Origin: Fluviicola chungangensis
Lineage (GTDB): Bacteria > Bacteroidota > Bacteroidia > Flavobacteriales_D > Crocinitomicaceae
Direction of reading: 5' to 3'
Assembly: GCF_007558725.1 (NCBI RefSeq)
Contig: NZ_VLPL01000001.1
Span: 602,808 to 666,807 of the forward strand
DNA length: 64,000 nt
Within the stretch, counting starts at the first letter, position 1. The number at the start of each line of letters is the position of its first letter. Of the stretch, positions 50,559 to 60,953 are shown piece after piece. A program made the position numbers and the translations under genes. The notes under the pieces are model-generated. The model did not search any database. It was not told the origin of the DNA and saw only the letters and a program-made list of their open reading frames with translations.

Positions 50559-53500
50559 TTATTTCTTACTCTTGATCTTAAATGATCTCGTAAAGTCAAC
50601 CAAAATTGGTGTAGCAACACACAAAGAAGAGTATGTTCCGATTACAACACCAACCAATAATGCAAATAAGAATCCTTTAATTGCCGGTCCTCCGAAGATG
50701 AACATGATCAACAATACGACAAACAAGATCATGGATGTATTGAAGGTACGACTCAAAGTTTTATTCAATGCTTCGTTGATTACCTGTTTCGCTTCGTGTT
50801 GATTCTTGTCAAAATTCAAGTTTTCCCGAATACGGTCAAATACAATCACCGTATCGTTCATCGAGTAACCGATTACTGTCAGGATCGCCGCGATAAACGC
50901 CTGGTTCACATCCAGGCTGAATGGTAAAATTCCATGAAGCAGCGAGAATATAGAAAGTACGAACAATACGTCATGTGCCAATCCTAAGATTGCACCCAAT
51001 GAATACTGCCATTGACCGAAGCGGATGAAGATATAAGCAAAGATCGCAATCAAAGCCAAGGTAATGGAAAGTGTCGCAGAAGACCACATTTCTTCAGAAA
51101 CCGAAGCTGAAATCGAACGGGTGTCCGTTACAGTAATACCTCCGGTCTTTTCTTTGATCGTTTCAAATCCTTCTTTCATTTTATCTTCCACTTTAGAAGT
51201 AGCAGATGCATCAGCCAATAAGTAGTTTGTTGTAATCTCTACGTTGTAAGCATTCGATTTGGTTTTGATCTCCACATTCGATTTTTCACCGTTTTTCTCA
51301 ATGAAAACAGATTCCATTGCCTTTCTTACTGTTTCAATATCTGCAGGCTTCTCCATTTTCACACCGAATGTTCTACCCCCTGTAAATTCAACACTTTGTT
51401 TCAATCCTCTTGTAGCCATTGCTGCAATTCCCAGGATAGTCACCGAGATCGAGAAAATATAGAAGTACTTTCTCTTACCGATCCAGTCAAAATGGAAGTT
51501 TGAGAACATGTTATGAGTATACTTCGTACTGAATGAAACCTTTTTCCCTTTTTCCAAAGAAGAAGTAATGATCAGTTTGGAAATAATAATTGCGGAGAAA
51601 ACCGAAGTGAAAATACCTACGATCAATGTAGTCGCGAAAGATTCGATCTCACCTGTTCCGAAAATCTTTAGAATCATTGCTACCAATAAATGCGTAACGT
51701 TCGCATCAATAATGGAAGGCAAAGCTTTAATAAAACCGATATTCACCGCTTCTTCCGCAGATTTCCCATGAGTATTTTCTTCTTTGATACGTTCAAAGAT
51801 CAGGATGTTCGCATCGACCGCCGTACCAATTGTTAATACGATACCGGCAATACCTGCTAATGTCAATACCGCTCCGAAAGAAGCCAAACATCCGAAGATA
51901 AGAACCACGTTTACAGCCAATGCAATGTTTGCGACCAAACCTCCTTTTCCGTAATAGAAATACATGTAGATAAATACCGCAAGGAAAGCAAAAGCAAATG
52001 AAATCAATCCAGCTTCAGAGTTTTCCTTACCGATTGTCGGTCCTACTTTTGTTTGTTGTTTGATTACACATGGTGCTGGAAGTGATCCTCCATTCAATAA
52101 TCCGGATAAGTCATCTGCCTCAGCAATACTGAAATTACCGGAAATTTCCGTGCTTCCTCCTTTGATTGGCTCGTTTACAACCGGTGCGGAATAAACCACA
52201 TTATCCATTGTAATTGCAACTGAACGTCCCACGTTTCTTTCTGTCATTTGAGCCCATTTCTGAGTTCCGTCAATTGACATCGTTACACTTACTGTCGTTT
52301 GAAGGTTTTGCTGATTGAATGATCTTACGGCAGAACGAACGTCTTCACCTCCAACCATTGCTTTTCCTCCTTCCGGAATTCTTACAGCATACAATACATA
52401 TCCTTTTTTACCTTCAGCACCTTCTTCCAGGTTTGCTGACCACATGAATCTTAAATCTTGCGGGAATAACGCCATGATATCGGAACGCTTCAGGATTTCG
52501 TCCACTTCGTCCCTGTCTTCCGCATTCGCCATTCCAAGCCCCATTCCCGGCTCTACTTTTAAGTAATCGAATAATGGTTTTCTAGCTCCCGCCAACGGCT
52601 TTGAAGAAAGTGACTTGATCGGAGCAACCTTTGCAGAATCTGCTTTAGTTGAATCGGAAACATTCGTTGTATCGGCTAACGTTTTCTTGATCTCCGGGCT
52701 TCTCGACAATACATTTGCATTGGATAATCCAACCTGGATCCCGGCGTCTCCCAACACGTATGTTTCGTAGAACTCCAGATTCGCAGTAGAAACCAATTTT
52801 GCTGCTACTGTTGCTTCGTCCTGAACTCCCGGAAGTTCAATGTATAAACGATTCTTGCGGGATTCTTTTTGAATATTCGGTTGCGCAACACCAAACTGGT
52901 TGATACGCTTACTCATAATCTGTTCCACCCCATCCATGGAGCTTGCAATCTTATCATGAAAATAAGAAGCTACTTCTTCATTGGAAGAGTTGTAAGACAA
53001 TTCTTTTACTTCGGAAATATTCAACTGACGAACCAATTTTTCCGATCCGTTTCTGTTTTCAAATTGCTCCATGAACAAGTCAATGAAGTCTCCCCCTTTT
53101 GTTGTATGGATTCGGTAAGCCTCATCAAAAGGAACCTTGAACTTCAAATCTCTCGAGTTACGCGCATATGATTGAACAAATTTCGGAACATCGATTTCCA
53201 TTGTCACACTCATACCACCTACCAGGTCCAAACCAAAAGCCAAAGAACGTGCTTTAACATCTTTGAATTTAGATCCGATAATCGGATAAACAGCTTTTTC
53301 CGCTTTTTCAGTCAACACCTGGTTGATCATTGCAGCTTTAGCAAGTTCAAACGCCTCGGGCTTATTGAAATCGATGACTGTTCCATTCGATAAAGCAACT
53401 TTATTGCTGTCATTGGCAGCTGCTTTTTCTTTTAACTCTTCAACTAGTCCCAGTGCCTCACGTTCAGCATCGTTTTCAACACCGATTGCCACCCAGGTAA

Positions 53501-53570
53501 ATGATAGTTGATACACACATACCGCAGTAAGCAAAATAGTTAAAAACCAGAAAAATCCTTTATTACGCAT
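50559..53570 (-). CDS. secDF: Fused protein translocase subunits SecDF
   Basis: A 1003-residue protein that joins SecD (about 1-640) and SecF (about 690-1003) in one chain. SecDF uses the proton gradient to finish protein export at the inner membrane. SecD signatures are FGLDLVGGMSVTMEID, the GTAVDANILIFERIKEE motif and the P1 domain. SecF starts near FHFDWIGKRKYFYIFS with the later GYSMNDTVIVFDRIREN. Each half has six expected transmembrane helices. SecD has an Ala/Ser-rich insertion near 290-330. A TATATTTG box is 25 nt upstream; a terminator follows. Confidence 0.95.
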   Translation of the reverse strand: MRNKGFFWFLTILLTAVCVYQLSFTWVAIGVENDAEREALGLVEELKEKAAANDSNKVALSNGTVIDFNKPEAFELAKAAMINQVLTEKAEKAVYPIIGSKFKDVKARSLAFGLDLVGGMSVTMEIDVPKFVQSYARNSRDLKFKVPFDEAYRIHTTKGGDFIDLFMEQFENRNGSEKLVRQLNISEVKELSYNSSNEEVASYFHDKIASSMDGVEQIMSKRINQFGVAQPNIQKESRKNRLYIELPGVQDEATVAAKLVSTANLEFYETYVLGDAGIQVGLSNANVLSRSPEIKKTLADTTNVSDSTKADSAKVAPIKSLSSKPLAGARKPLFDYLKVEPGMGLGMANAEDRDEVDEILKRSDIMALFPQDLRFMWSANLEEGAEGKKGYVLYAVRIPEGGKAMVGGEDVRSAVRSFNQQNLQTTVSVTMSIDGTQKWAQMTERNVGRSVAITMDNVVYSAPVVNEPIKGGSTEISGNFSIAEADDLSGLLNGGSLPAPCVIKQQTKVGPTIGKENSEAGLISFAFAFLAVFIYMYFYYGKGGLVANIALAVNVVLIFGCLASFGAVLTLAGIAGIVLTIGTAVDANILIFERIKEENTHGKSAEEAVNIGFIKALPSIIDANVTHLLVAMILKIFGTGEIESFATTLIVGIFTSVFSAIIISKLIITSSLEKGKKVSFSTKYTHNMFSNFHFDWIGKRKYFYIFSISVTILGIAAMATRGLKQSVEFTGGRTFGVKMEKPADIETVRKAMESVFIEKNGEKSNVEIKTKSNAYNVEITTNYLLADASATSKVEDKMKEGFETIKEKTGGITVTDTRSISASVSEEMWSSATLSITLALIAIFAYIFIRFGQWQYSLGAILGLAHDVLFVLSIFSLLHGILPFSLDVNQAFIAAILTVIGYSMNDTVIVFDRIRENLNFDKNQHEAKQVINEALNKTLSRTFNTSMILFVVLLIMFIFGGPAIKGFLFALLVGVVIGTYSSLCVATPILVDFTRSFKIKSKK

Positions 53571-53595
53571 TTTGATTGATTGTATTTTAAGGTCG

Positions 53596-53603
53596 CAAAT
53601 ATA
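53596..53603 (-). promoter_or_regulatory. -7 promoter box for secDF
   Basis: The minus strand reads TATATTTG, an exact TAnnTTTG match, 25 nt before the ATG at 53570. Confidence 0.5.
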
Positions 53604-53704
53604 TACACTTTAGGATAAAAATTGCCATGATTGATTAAACCTGTGGAAAAAAAATCCCGATTCCGAGCAAAAACAGCTTTTGAACTGAGCTAAATCTTTA
53701 GTCT

Positions 53705-54826
53705 TTATTTCAAATCTTCAATAAAATCGAGTACTTTATCTGAAAAGGCCTCCCAGGAATTAGCTCTTTTATAATTCTGAATTGCTTCAAAATAAGATTC
53801 TTTCGAATTTCCCAGAAAATAGGTATTGATTGCATCCGAAATGGCCTGACCGGTAATCTCTTTCACGATCATTCCCGTCACCCCGTCTTCAATGGTTTCC
53901 TTCAGTCCTCCTACATCCGTTGCGATAATCGGAAGATCAAAATGATAGGAAATGGCTGTGATCCCACTTTGAGTAGCACTTCTGTAAGGCAACACACATA
54001 CTTCTGCCGCAGAGAAAAAATGGGTTACCTCCGCATCTGAAATATAATTATTGAACACATGAACACGCCCCGAAATAGCCGGATCCTGCAACTGTTTCCG
54101 ATACTTGTCAAAACTGCCGTATACTTCTCCTGCAATAATCAATTCAATGGAAGGATCAACCGTTTTAAATGCGTCTATCAGTAAGTCCAGTCCTTTGTAT
54201 TCACGGATAAATCCAAAAAAAAGGGCGTATTTCTTCGCAGGATCCAGTTTTAATTCCCGGCATGCTTCTTCCTTTGTTTTTTTTTCACCGAAATGATCGT
54301 AAAGCGGGTGATCGATACGGATGTATTTTGCATGGGGTTTAGCCGAAAGCAAATCGTTCAAGACACTATCCGACATGACTACAAATCCATCAATCTGTTT
54401 GAGGTAAAACCGGTTAAATGCCGTGTCAAAGAAACGTTTTTCGTGCGGGATCAGGTTGTCCAGGATGCAGATAATTTTTGTCTCCTTTTTCAACTTCTTT
54501 GCAACCATACCAAGTGACGGAGCAAAAAATGTCATCCAATACCTCAGGATCAACACATCGGGTCCGAATTTCCGGATTAGCCTGGCCGTTTTCAGGTAAC
54601 TAACGGGATTAATCGTGTCCAGCACCGGGATCGCCGGAATTCTATCGACTTGGTCTTTCTCCGTTACATATTGCGTTTCACCGGGAAACAGGAAATTGGG
54701 GTACTGCCTTTTAAAGGTAAAGGCCTTCACGGAATGCTCTTTCTCAAAAACCCTGTAAATGCTTGCATTAAATTGTGCAATACCTCCTCTGAAGGGATAA
54801 AAGGTTGAAAGAAAAGCTATTTTCAT
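53705..54826 (-). CDS. Glycosyltransferase, GT4 family (group 1)
   Basis: A 373-residue retaining glycosyltransferase with a GT-B fold. The start AFLSTFYPFRGGIAQFNASIYRVF has the GGI loop of the donor-facing N-terminal domain. The C-terminal domain carries FGFIREYKGLDLLIDAFK and AEVCVLPYRSATQSGITAISYHFDLPIIATDVGGLKE, the E-x7-E region in which the first acidic residue appears replaced (SATQSGITAIS). It adds a sugar from a nucleotide sugar to a surface polysaccharide or glycolipid. Other glycan genes (gmhB and a GT2) lie upstream on the same strand. Confidence 0.88.
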   Translation of the reverse strand: MKIAFLSTFYPFRGGIAQFNASIYRVFEKEHSVKAFTFKRQYPNFLFPGETQYVTEKDQVDRIPAIPVLDTINPVSYLKTARLIRKFGPDVLILRYWMTFFAPSLGMVAKKLKKETKIICILDNLIPHEKRFFDTAFNRFYLKQIDGFVVMSDSVLNDLLSAKPHAKYIRIDHPLYDHFGEKKTKEEACRELKLDPAKKYALFFGFIREYKGLDLLIDAFKTVDPSIELIIAGEVYGSFDKYRKQLQDPAISGRVHVFNNYISDAEVTHFFSAAEVCVLPYRSATQSGITAISYHFDLPIIATDVGGLKETIEDGVTGMIVKEITGQAISDAINTYFLGNSKESYFEAIQNYKRANSWEAFSDKVLDFIEDLK

Positions 54827-54927
54827 TGAATTATACTTATTGCCTCTGCCGGCTTAAGATCGCTTGCAGAAATTTTCACAGATCTTGCTTACGGACAAAA
54901 ATAAAATTAATTTATGAACCGGGTTGC

Positions 54928-55614
54928 TTAATTTCCGGAAGACACGAGCCGCATTTCCAATAAATGTCCTTTCTTGATATTATCGGGATTGCCATTATTT
55001 ATGATGAAATCTTTAAAATACTTATGTACCATGCCAATTCCCCTGGCATAAACTTCAAATTTTCGGCGGGAGTCGATGTAAGAATTGAATTCTTCCTGCT
55101 CAACCGTTACGGTAGATGGAAAAGTATTATTTCCCAAAGCATACGCTTCGTGAATACCGGAATAATAACAATTTAGCGGATCCAAAGTATTGTAGGCATT
55201 CATGTCCCATTCGTCATCTTCACTGGGTGCGAAGACCAACTTAATGGTCCGGTTGTTTTCTTCGACCAATTCGGCCCTTCCATTGTCAATAATCGCCGTC
55301 CAGATATCGTGAATCATCCAAGGACCATTTGGAGCAGCACTGTAATAACGTTCAAATTGCCTGGCAATTCGACCCGAATTATCGGTAATCGTATCCCCGA
55401 CAACGGTTTTGATAAAGTAATCGAATGTATCTCTCAGGTTCACCTGCTGGTCCACAAAGACTTCATGAGCAGAATAAATAACGTAATGCCCTTCATTCAG
55501 AGGGAAATAGTCGTAGTACATATCGAATTCCTCGTTTTTCTTACACGAATTTGCCGTCAGAAAAACAAGCAGACATGAAACAGCTATTGTTATGGTTCCG
55601 AGTTTCTTAATCAC
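54928..55614 (-). CDS. Lipoprotein of unknown function
   Basis: A 228-residue protein with a lipobox (LLVFLTANSC, cysteine about residue 24). The mature part has YYDYFPLNEGHYVIYSAHEV near the start and a late FEVYARGIGMVHKYFKDF. Such proteins with FPLNEGNYWVY-type openings are frequent in Bacteroidota, but I know no function. It stands between the glycosyltransferase and YwqK-like genes on the minus strand. Confidence 0.72.
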   Translation of the reverse strand: MIKKLGTITIAVSCLLVFLTANSCKKNEEFDMYYDYFPLNEGHYVIYSAHEVFVDQQVNLRDTFDYFIKTVVGDTITDNSGRIARQFERYYSAAPNGPWMIHDIWTAIIDNGRAELVEENNRTIKLVFAPSEDDEWDMNAYNTLDPLNCYYSGIHEAYALGNNTFPSTVTVEQEEFNSYIDSRRKFEVYARGIGMVHKYFKDFIINNGNPDNIKKGHLLEMRLVSSGN

Positions 55615-55683
55615 AGAATGAAATTACAAAAAAAAGGAGATTCACGTTGCTGATTTGTTTAAAAAGGATGTTTGATTGAAGAA

Positions 55684-56445
55684 TTAACCGTTCGGATTGA
55701 TTCCTTTATCTTTCAATTGTTTGAGGTATTTCTCCAGCTCCTTCCCTTCAATCCGTTTTCCGTAGCGGTAATATTGTTTCCCGGTTTCCTTCCCGGATTG
55801 ATCATGAGCAGATTGCCATCCGTGCTGGATTCCTCCTTTGTAACGCTCGGTGATCATCACTTTTCCGTTAGGGTGGTTGATTACTGCAACTCCTTCTTTT
55901 TTGCCGTTAACATAAGTTACCTTACTTTTGATGACTCCTGTGTCAAAATATTCGATCACATCTCCGTGAACAACTCCCATTTTATAAGGTGTTATTTTGG
56001 CAACAACGACGCGTTTGTCACTCGGATCCTCAAAAACATAATAGATTGTTTGGTTTCCGTTCAACTTTCCTTTTAAATAGGTTTCTTTCGTACTCAATCT
56101 TCCCGATGGGCCATAATATTCCCAAACACTGTCTTTTTCCTGGTTTCTGAAAATTCCTTTTGCCATCACCAATCCGTTCTCATGATACATGACTGAAGTG
56201 GAGCGACCGGTTTTCTCATCGTGCTTCACCACCGCTTTCACTTTTGTGGAAGGGTAATAATAGGTGAACGTGCCTACAGGTTTATCGTCTTTAAATTGTC
56301 CTTTATATTCAAAAGCGCGTGACTTTGGGTAGGTTTTCTGCCAGGCTCCCTGCTTTCTGCCCTGGGTGTCTTTTTGATTGACTGTTTGTGCCCAGAGAGG
56401 TGAGCTTACCAAAAACAACGCACTAAAAATGATCCTTGTTATCAT
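55684..56445 (-). CDS. Secreted YwqK-like/MORN-type repeat protein
   Basis: A 253-residue protein with a signal peptide (MITRIIFSALFLVSSPLWAQ). The mature part is a series of about seven units of 22-25 residues, each with a YxxNGxxxxxG-like motif such as YHENGLVMAKGIFRNQ, YFDTGVIKSKVTYVNGK and NHPNGKVMITERYKGG. This is the MORN or YwqK antitoxin-like repeat. The YwqK label comes from database naming; no toxin gene is adjacent, and here the protein is exported. It overlaps the 3' end of gmhB by 23 nt, so translation is linked. Confidence 0.82.
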   Translation of the reverse strand: MITRIIFSALFLVSSPLWAQTVNQKDTQGRKQGAWQKTYPKSRAFEYKGQFKDDKPVGTFTYYYPSTKVKAVVKHDEKTGRSTSVMYHENGLVMAKGIFRNQEKDSVWEYYGPSGRLSTKETYLKGKLNGNQTIYYVFEDPSDKRVVVAKITPYKMGVVHGDVIEYFDTGVIKSKVTYVNGKKEGVAVINHPNGKVMITERYKGGIQHGWQSAHDQSGKETGKQYYRYGKRIEGKELEKYLKQLKDKGINPNG

Positions 56446-56986
56446 AGTCCAATAAATTTATAAACGATTCAAGTGAATCACATGTTAAATCAGCTGTTTT
56501 ATGTTCAGAGACATCGTCATGTCTGATAAACACCGTTTTCATTCCAAGTTCCTTGCCAAATTCGATATCCGAATCCGAATCCCCCACCATGATCGATTTG
56601 TGAAAATCAATCGATGGGAATTCCTGTTTCGCCAAAAGTGCCATTCCGGAACCCGGTTTTCGTAAATCTGAATTATCGGAAGCTAAGGCGGGAGCGAAAT
56701 AATAGCGATCGATGTGCCCGTTTTCAGCGTCGAGTAATTCACTACAATAATCATGAATATCCGAAAGGTTACGTTCCGTCATCAATCCTTTCCCGATTCC
56801 TTGCTGGTTTGTTACCACAAAAACGTACGAAAACAATTTATTCGCTTTTGAAATAGATTTTGCAACTCCCGGAAGTAGTATAAATTCATCTTTCTGTTTG
56901 ACATAGTCATCCATGATACGCACGTTGATTACTCCGTCCCTATCCAGAAAAAGCGTCCACGATCCATCCACCTGCCAGTTTTTCAT
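56423..56986 (-). CDS. gmhB: HAD-IIIA phosphatase, D-glycero-D-manno-heptose 1,7-bisphosphate phosphatase-like
   Basis: A 187-residue HAD phosphatase. Motif I is FLDRDGVIN near residue 13, with the catalytic aspartates; motif II is VVTNQQGIGKG and motif IV is MVGDSDSDIEFG. The GVIN and TNQQG features are typical of the GmhB (heptose bisphosphate) type. The four-cysteine zinc loop of classical GmhB is not obvious here, so a histidinol-phosphatase-type or other sugar role is possible. It is 7 nt downstream of the GT2 gene and overlaps the YwqK-like gene, which places it in a glycan-related minus-strand unit. Confidence 0.8.
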   Translation of the reverse strand: MKNWQVDGSWTLFLDRDGVINVRIMDDYVKQKDEFILLPGVAKSISKANKLFSYVFVVTNQQGIGKGLMTERNLSDIHDYCSELLDAENGHIDRYYFAPALASDNSDLRKPGSGMALLAKQEFPSIDFHKSIMVGDSDSDIEFGKELGMKTVFIRHDDVSEHKTADLTCDSLESFINLLDYDNKDHF

Positions 56987-56993
56987 GGAACTA

Positions 56994-57944
56994 TCAGATT
57001 TCAGTTTCGATCAGGTAATGGTTTCGCGTTGAGGAATTTCGCCCTACCAATTCAGCCAGGAAACCCGCAAGGAAGAACTGAACCCCCATGATCATTGCCG
57101 CCAGCCCCACAAAAAACTCCGTACGTTCGGCCAATTTGATCGCCGTTGAGTGAACAAAAAGTTTATCGATCGCCAGGTAGGCAGCAATTCCAAACCCAAT
57201 GATAAAAAGTAAAGAACCCATTGCTCCAAAAAAATGCATCGGCTTTTTACCGAATTTCCCCATGAAAACCACTGTCATGAGATCAAGCGGACCATTCAAA
57301 AAGCGGTTCAGTCCAAACTTGGTAGTCCCGTATTTTCTGGCCTGATGGATCACTACCTTTTCACCGATTTTATTGAAACCGGCAAATTTAGCCAGGGGTG
57401 GAATATAGCGATGCATGTCACCATAGAGCTCGATGCTTTTAACGACCGCATTTTTATAAGCCTTTAATCCGCAATTGAAATCGTGCAGATTAATTCCCGT
57501 CATTCTTCTGGCCGCCCAGTTATACAATTTTGTAGGAACTGTTTTTGTTACCGGGTCATAACGTTTTTTCTTCCATCCGGAAACCACATCGTAGTCCTCT
57601 TCCGCAATCATTCGGTGTAATTCGGGAAGTTCATCCGGAGAATCTTGTAAGTCCGCATCCATGGTGACCACCACTTTCCCTTCAGCGGCCTGAAAGCCGG
57701 TATGCAACGCGGCAGATTTACCATAATTACGCTGAAACTTAATCCCTCTTACATTCGGGTCAATTGACTTCAAAGATTCAATGACTTTCCAGGAACCATC
57801 CTTACTTCCATCATCCACAAAAATGACTTCGTAAGATAAGTTATGCTCGTTCAATACACGCTTAATCCATGCGTGCAGTTCAGGCAAAGACTCTACTTCA
57901 TTGAATAAAGGGACGACAATTGATAATTCAAGTTGATTTTCCAA
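56994..57944 (-). CDS. Glycosyltransferase family 2, membrane (dolichyl-phosphate mannose synthase-like)
   Basis: I take the TTG at 57944, giving 316 residues, because the conserved domain start ELSIVVPLFNEVESLP follows at once and a good promoter lies upstream at 57962-57990. The ATG at 58007 lies before that promoter. The GT-A catalytic core has the DDGSKDGSW motif and the MDADLQDSPDELPELHRMI region. The C-terminal 80 residues contain two transmembrane helices (FFGAMGSLLFIIGFGIAAYLAI and AAMIMGVQFFLAGFLAELVG). Such enzymes load sugars onto undecaprenyl phosphate for surface glycans. gmhB follows after 7 nt. Confidence 0.85.
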   Translation of the reverse strand: MENQLELSIVVPLFNEVESLPELHAWIKRVLNEHNLSYEVIFVDDGSKDGSWKVIESLKSIDPNVRGIKFQRNYGKSAALHTGFQAAEGKVVVTMDADLQDSPDELPELHRMIAEEDYDVVSGWKKKRYDPVTKTVPTKLYNWAARRMTGINLHDFNCGLKAYKNAVVKSIELYGDMHRYIPPLAKFAGFNKIGEKVVIHQARKYGTTKFGLNRFLNGPLDLMTVVFMGKFGKKPMHFFGAMGSLLFIIGFGIAAYLAIDKLFVHSTAIKLAERTEFFVGLAAMIMGVQFFLAGFLAELVGRNSSTRNHYLIETEI

Positions 57945-57961
57945 CGCTTTTAACTTTTGAA

Positions 57962-57990
57962 CAAAAATAAGGATTCTGTTGGATTGACAA
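57962..57990 (-). promoter_or_regulatory. Promoter for the GT2-gmhB-YwqK unit
   Basis: On the minus strand TTG (57988-57990), an 18-nt spacer, then TATTTTTG (57962-57969), matching TAnnTTTG. The proposed TTG start follows 17 nt later. Confidence 0.6.
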
Positions 57991-58053
57991 GACAGACAAA
58001 GCAGCACCTTTTTTCAACGAGCTCTTTGCTTTGATGAAGCATTTGCGGTAAGG

Positions 58054-58164
58054 CTATAAAAAGAATATAGCTGCAATAATAAAAATCACAATAATGGCGA
58101 TGTATTGCCACACATCCACGAAATAAGGATAGAGTTTTTTGTAAGTTTTTTTGATTTTAGACAT
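58054..58164 (-). CDS. 36-residue single-pass membrane peptide
   Basis: An ATG at 58164 opens a frame of 36 codons ending in TAG. It encodes a basic N-terminus (MSKIKKTYKKLYPYF), then VDVWQYIAIIVIF and a hydrophobic end IIAAIFFL, one membrane helix. Similar short basic-plus-helix peptides sit in many Bacteroidota genomes. It lies between the GT2 gene and clpB, on the minus strand. No function is known. Confidence 0.5.
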   Translation of the reverse strand: MSKIKKTYKKLYPYFVDVWQYIAIIVIFIIAAIFFL

Positions 58165-58328
58165 TCCTGCAATTTTTGGCTAAATTACTATTTATAACGA
58201 TCATCTCACACAACCGAATCACGTCATTTTGTCGGTTTGAATTTTCTAAAACTGTCTTTTTGTCTTGAAATTCTTCCAAAATGAGATTTGGTTCGTGATT
58301 TGACAAAAAGAAATCAAATACAAAAAAA

Positions 58329-60953
58329 ATGGATAGCAATCAATTTACTATAAAAACACAAGAAGTCATTCAGGCAGCTCAGGAGTATGCTCAAACAGAA
58401 GGGCATCAGGCTATCGAGAATGCGCACTTGCTGAAGGGAATTTTCCTCAAAGACGCAGATGTGATTCCTTATTTACTCAAACAATCACAAGTCAATCCGA
58501 AGAACATCGAACTTGCCCTGGACCGGATTCTTGAAAGCCAGAGTAAAGTTTCCGGCGGACAAATATACCTTTCCCCCAAAGCACAGGAAACACTTCAGCT
58601 GGCATTAAAATTGGCCAAGGAACATGGAGATGAGTATGCTACTGTCGAAATGCTTTTCCTGGCCCTGATTGATGCAAAAGATCAGATCGGGCAATTGCTG
58701 CGCGATGCAAAACTGGACAAGAAAAAGGTTATAAAAGATATTATGGACTTAAGAAACGGAGAAAAAATTACTTCCAATCAACAGGAAGGAACTTACAAAT
58801 CGCTTGAAAAATATGCAAAGAACCTGAATGAACTGGCTAAGGAAGGGAAATTAGACCCGGTTATCGGCCGGGACGATGAAATTCGACGGGTACTTCAGAT
58901 TCTGACAAGAAGAACGAAGAACAACCCGATCCTGATCGGTGAACCTGGAGTTGGTAAAACAGCCATTGCAGAAGGGATTGCACACCGGATTATTGATGGA
59001 GACGTTCCTGAAAACCTGAAATCAAAAATTGTATACAGCCTGGACATGGGTGCGCTAGTTGCGGGAGCAAAATACAAGGGAGAATTCGAGGAACGTTTGA
59101 AATCCGTTGTAAAAGAAGTTACAAGTGCTGATGGAGAAATCATCCTGTTTATTGACGAAATTCACACCCTGGTCGGGGCAGGCGGTGGCGAAGGCGCTAT
59201 GGATGCAGCGAACATTTTAAAACCTGCATTAGCCAGAGGTGAATTAAGAGCTGTCGGTGCTACAACCTTGAACGAATACCAGAAGTACTTTGAGAAAGAC
59301 AAAGCCTTGGTGCGTCGATTCCAACCGGTTTTCGTAGATGAACCGGATACCGAAGATGCCATTTCCATTTTGCGTGGTATCAAGGAGAAATACGAAAATC
59401 ATCACAAAGTGCTGATCAAAGATGCTGCGATCATTGCTGCTGTTGAATTGTCCCAGCGCTATATTACCGAACGTCATTTGCCGGATAAGGCAATCGACCT
59501 GATCGACGAAGCGGCTTCCAAACTTCGGATGGAGATCAATTCAAAACCGGAGGAACTGGATGAATTGGAACGTCGGATTATGCAGCTCGAAATTGAACGT
59601 GAGGCAATCAAACGCGAAAACGATACGAAGAAACTGGAAACTCTGGGAAAGGAATTGGCCTCACTGGAAGAACAACGCAATGCATTCAATGCAAAATGGC
59701 AAGCAGAAAAAGATATCGTTGAAGGTGTTCAGAAAACAAAGGAAATGATTGAAAACCTGAAATTGGAAGCCGATCAGGCAGAACGTTCAGGAGATTATGG
59801 AAAAGTGGCGGAAATTCGCTACGGAAGAATCAAAGAAGCGGAGATCCAACTGGAGGAAGCGAAGAAAAAACTGATGGAATTACAGGCAAATTCCAAACTG
59901 ATCAAAGAAGAAGTCGATGCTCAGGAAATTGCCGATGTGGTTTCCAAATGGACGGGTATTCCGGTTTCTAAAATGGTTGAAAGTGAAGTTTCCAAATTAC
60001 TTCGGTTGGAAGATGAGCTTGGAAAACGGGTAGTTGGCCAGGAAGAGGCCATTGAAGCCTTATCGGATGCTGTGCGAAGAAGCAGGGCCGGATTGCAGGA
60101 TATGCGTAAACCGATCGGTTCATTCATTTTCTTAGGTCCGACAGGAGTTGGTAAAACGGAATTGGCAAAAGCATTAGCAGATTTCCTGTTCAATGACGAA
60201 AATGCCATGACGCGAATTGACATGTCCGAATACCAGGAAAAACACAGTGTAAGCCGTTTGGTAGGAGCGCCTCCGGGATATGTCGGTTACGACGAAGGCG
60301 GACAATTAACGGAAGCAGTTCGCCGAAGACCTTATTCCATCGTTTTGCTGGATGAAATTGAGAAAGCGCATCCGGACGTATTCAATATCTTATTACAAGT
60401 GTTGGACGACGGACGTTTGACCGATAACAAGGGAAGAACCGTGAATTTCAAAAACACGATTATCATTATGACTTCTAACATGGGGTCTCATTTGATCCAG
60501 GAAAGTTTTGAAGGAGTGAAAGAAGAAAACCTGCATGAGGCGATGGAAAAAGCAAAATTCAAAGTTTTGGAATTGTTGAGACAAACCATTCGCCCTGAGT
60601 TTTTGAACCGGATTGATGAAACAATCATCTTTACTCCGCTGAACAAGCGTTATGTGAGACAAATCGTCCAATTACAATTGAACCATTTGAAAGATATGCT
60701 GCTTGAAAAAGGGATCAAAATGCACATAACTGAAGATGCAAAAACTCATTTGGTTGAGGCCGGTTATGACCCTCATTTTGGAGCAAGACCTGTAAAAAGA
60801 GTCATCCAGAAGCAAGTACTGAATGAATTATCCAAAGCATTGTTGTCAGGAACATTAGACACTTCCCTGACAGTTGTAATGGATATTTTTGATGGGAAAA
60901 TAGTATTTAGAAAACCAATTTCTCAGGAAGAAGAAATTGATGCAAAATCATAA
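58329..60953 (+). CDS. clpB: ATP-dependent chaperone ClpB
   Basis: An 874-residue AAA+ disaggregase. Residues 1-145 are the Clp N-domain. The first nucleotide-binding domain has Walker [10 protein letters not shown] (about 205) and Walker [17 protein letters not shown]. The middle coiled-coil domain (about 400-530) carries long heptad-like charged helices. The second domain has Walker [10 protein letters not shown] (about 604) and Walker [16 protein letters not shown]. Together with DnaK it resolves aggregates after heat stress. It is transcribed alone, and a terminator follows. Confidence 0.97.
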   Translation: MDSNQFTIKTQEVIQAAQEYAQTEGHQAIENAHLLKGIFLKDADVIPYLLKQSQVNPKNIELALDRILESQSKVSGGQIYLSPKAQETLQLALKLAKEHGDEYATVEMLFLALIDAKDQIGQLLRDAKLDKKKVIKDIMDLRNGEKITSNQQEGTYKSLEKYAKNLNELAKEGKLDPVIGRDDEIRRVLQILTRRTKNNPILIGEPGVGKTAIAEGIAHRIIDGDVPENLKSKIVYSLDMGALVAGAKYKGEFEERLKSVVKEVTSADGEIILFIDEIHTLVGAGGGEGAMDAANILKPALARGELRAVGATTLNEYQKYFEKDKALVRRFQPVFVDEPDTEDAISILRGIKEKYENHHKVLIKDAAIIAAVELSQRYITERHLPDKAIDLIDEAASKLRMEINSKPEELDELERRIMQLEIEREAIKRENDTKKLETLGKELASLEEQRNAFNAKWQAEKDIVEGVQKTKEMIENLKLEADQAERSGDYGKVAEIRYGRIKEAEIQLEEAKKKLMELQANSKLIKEEVDAQEIADVVSKWTGIPVSKMVESEVSKLLRLEDELGKRVVGQEEAIEALSDAVRRSRAGLQDMRKPIGSFIFLGPTGVGKTELAKALADFLFNDENAMTRIDMSEYQEKHSVSRLVGAPPGYVGYDEGGQLTEAVRRRPYSIVLLDEIEKAHPDVFNILLQVLDDGRLTDNKGRTVNFKNTIIIMTSNMGSHLIQESFEGVKEENLHEAMEKAKFKVLELLRQTIRPEFLNRIDETIIFTPLNKRYVRQIVQLQLNHLKDMLLEKGIKMHITEDAKTHLVEAGYDPHFGARPVKRVIQKQVLNELSKALLSGTLDTSLTVVMDIFDGKIVFRKPISQEEEIDAKS

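Noticed and set aside
55684-56445. Toxin-antitoxin system suggested by the YwqK-like name
   Set aside because: There is no toxin gene next to it and the protein has a signal peptide, so the name reflects only MORN-type repeats.
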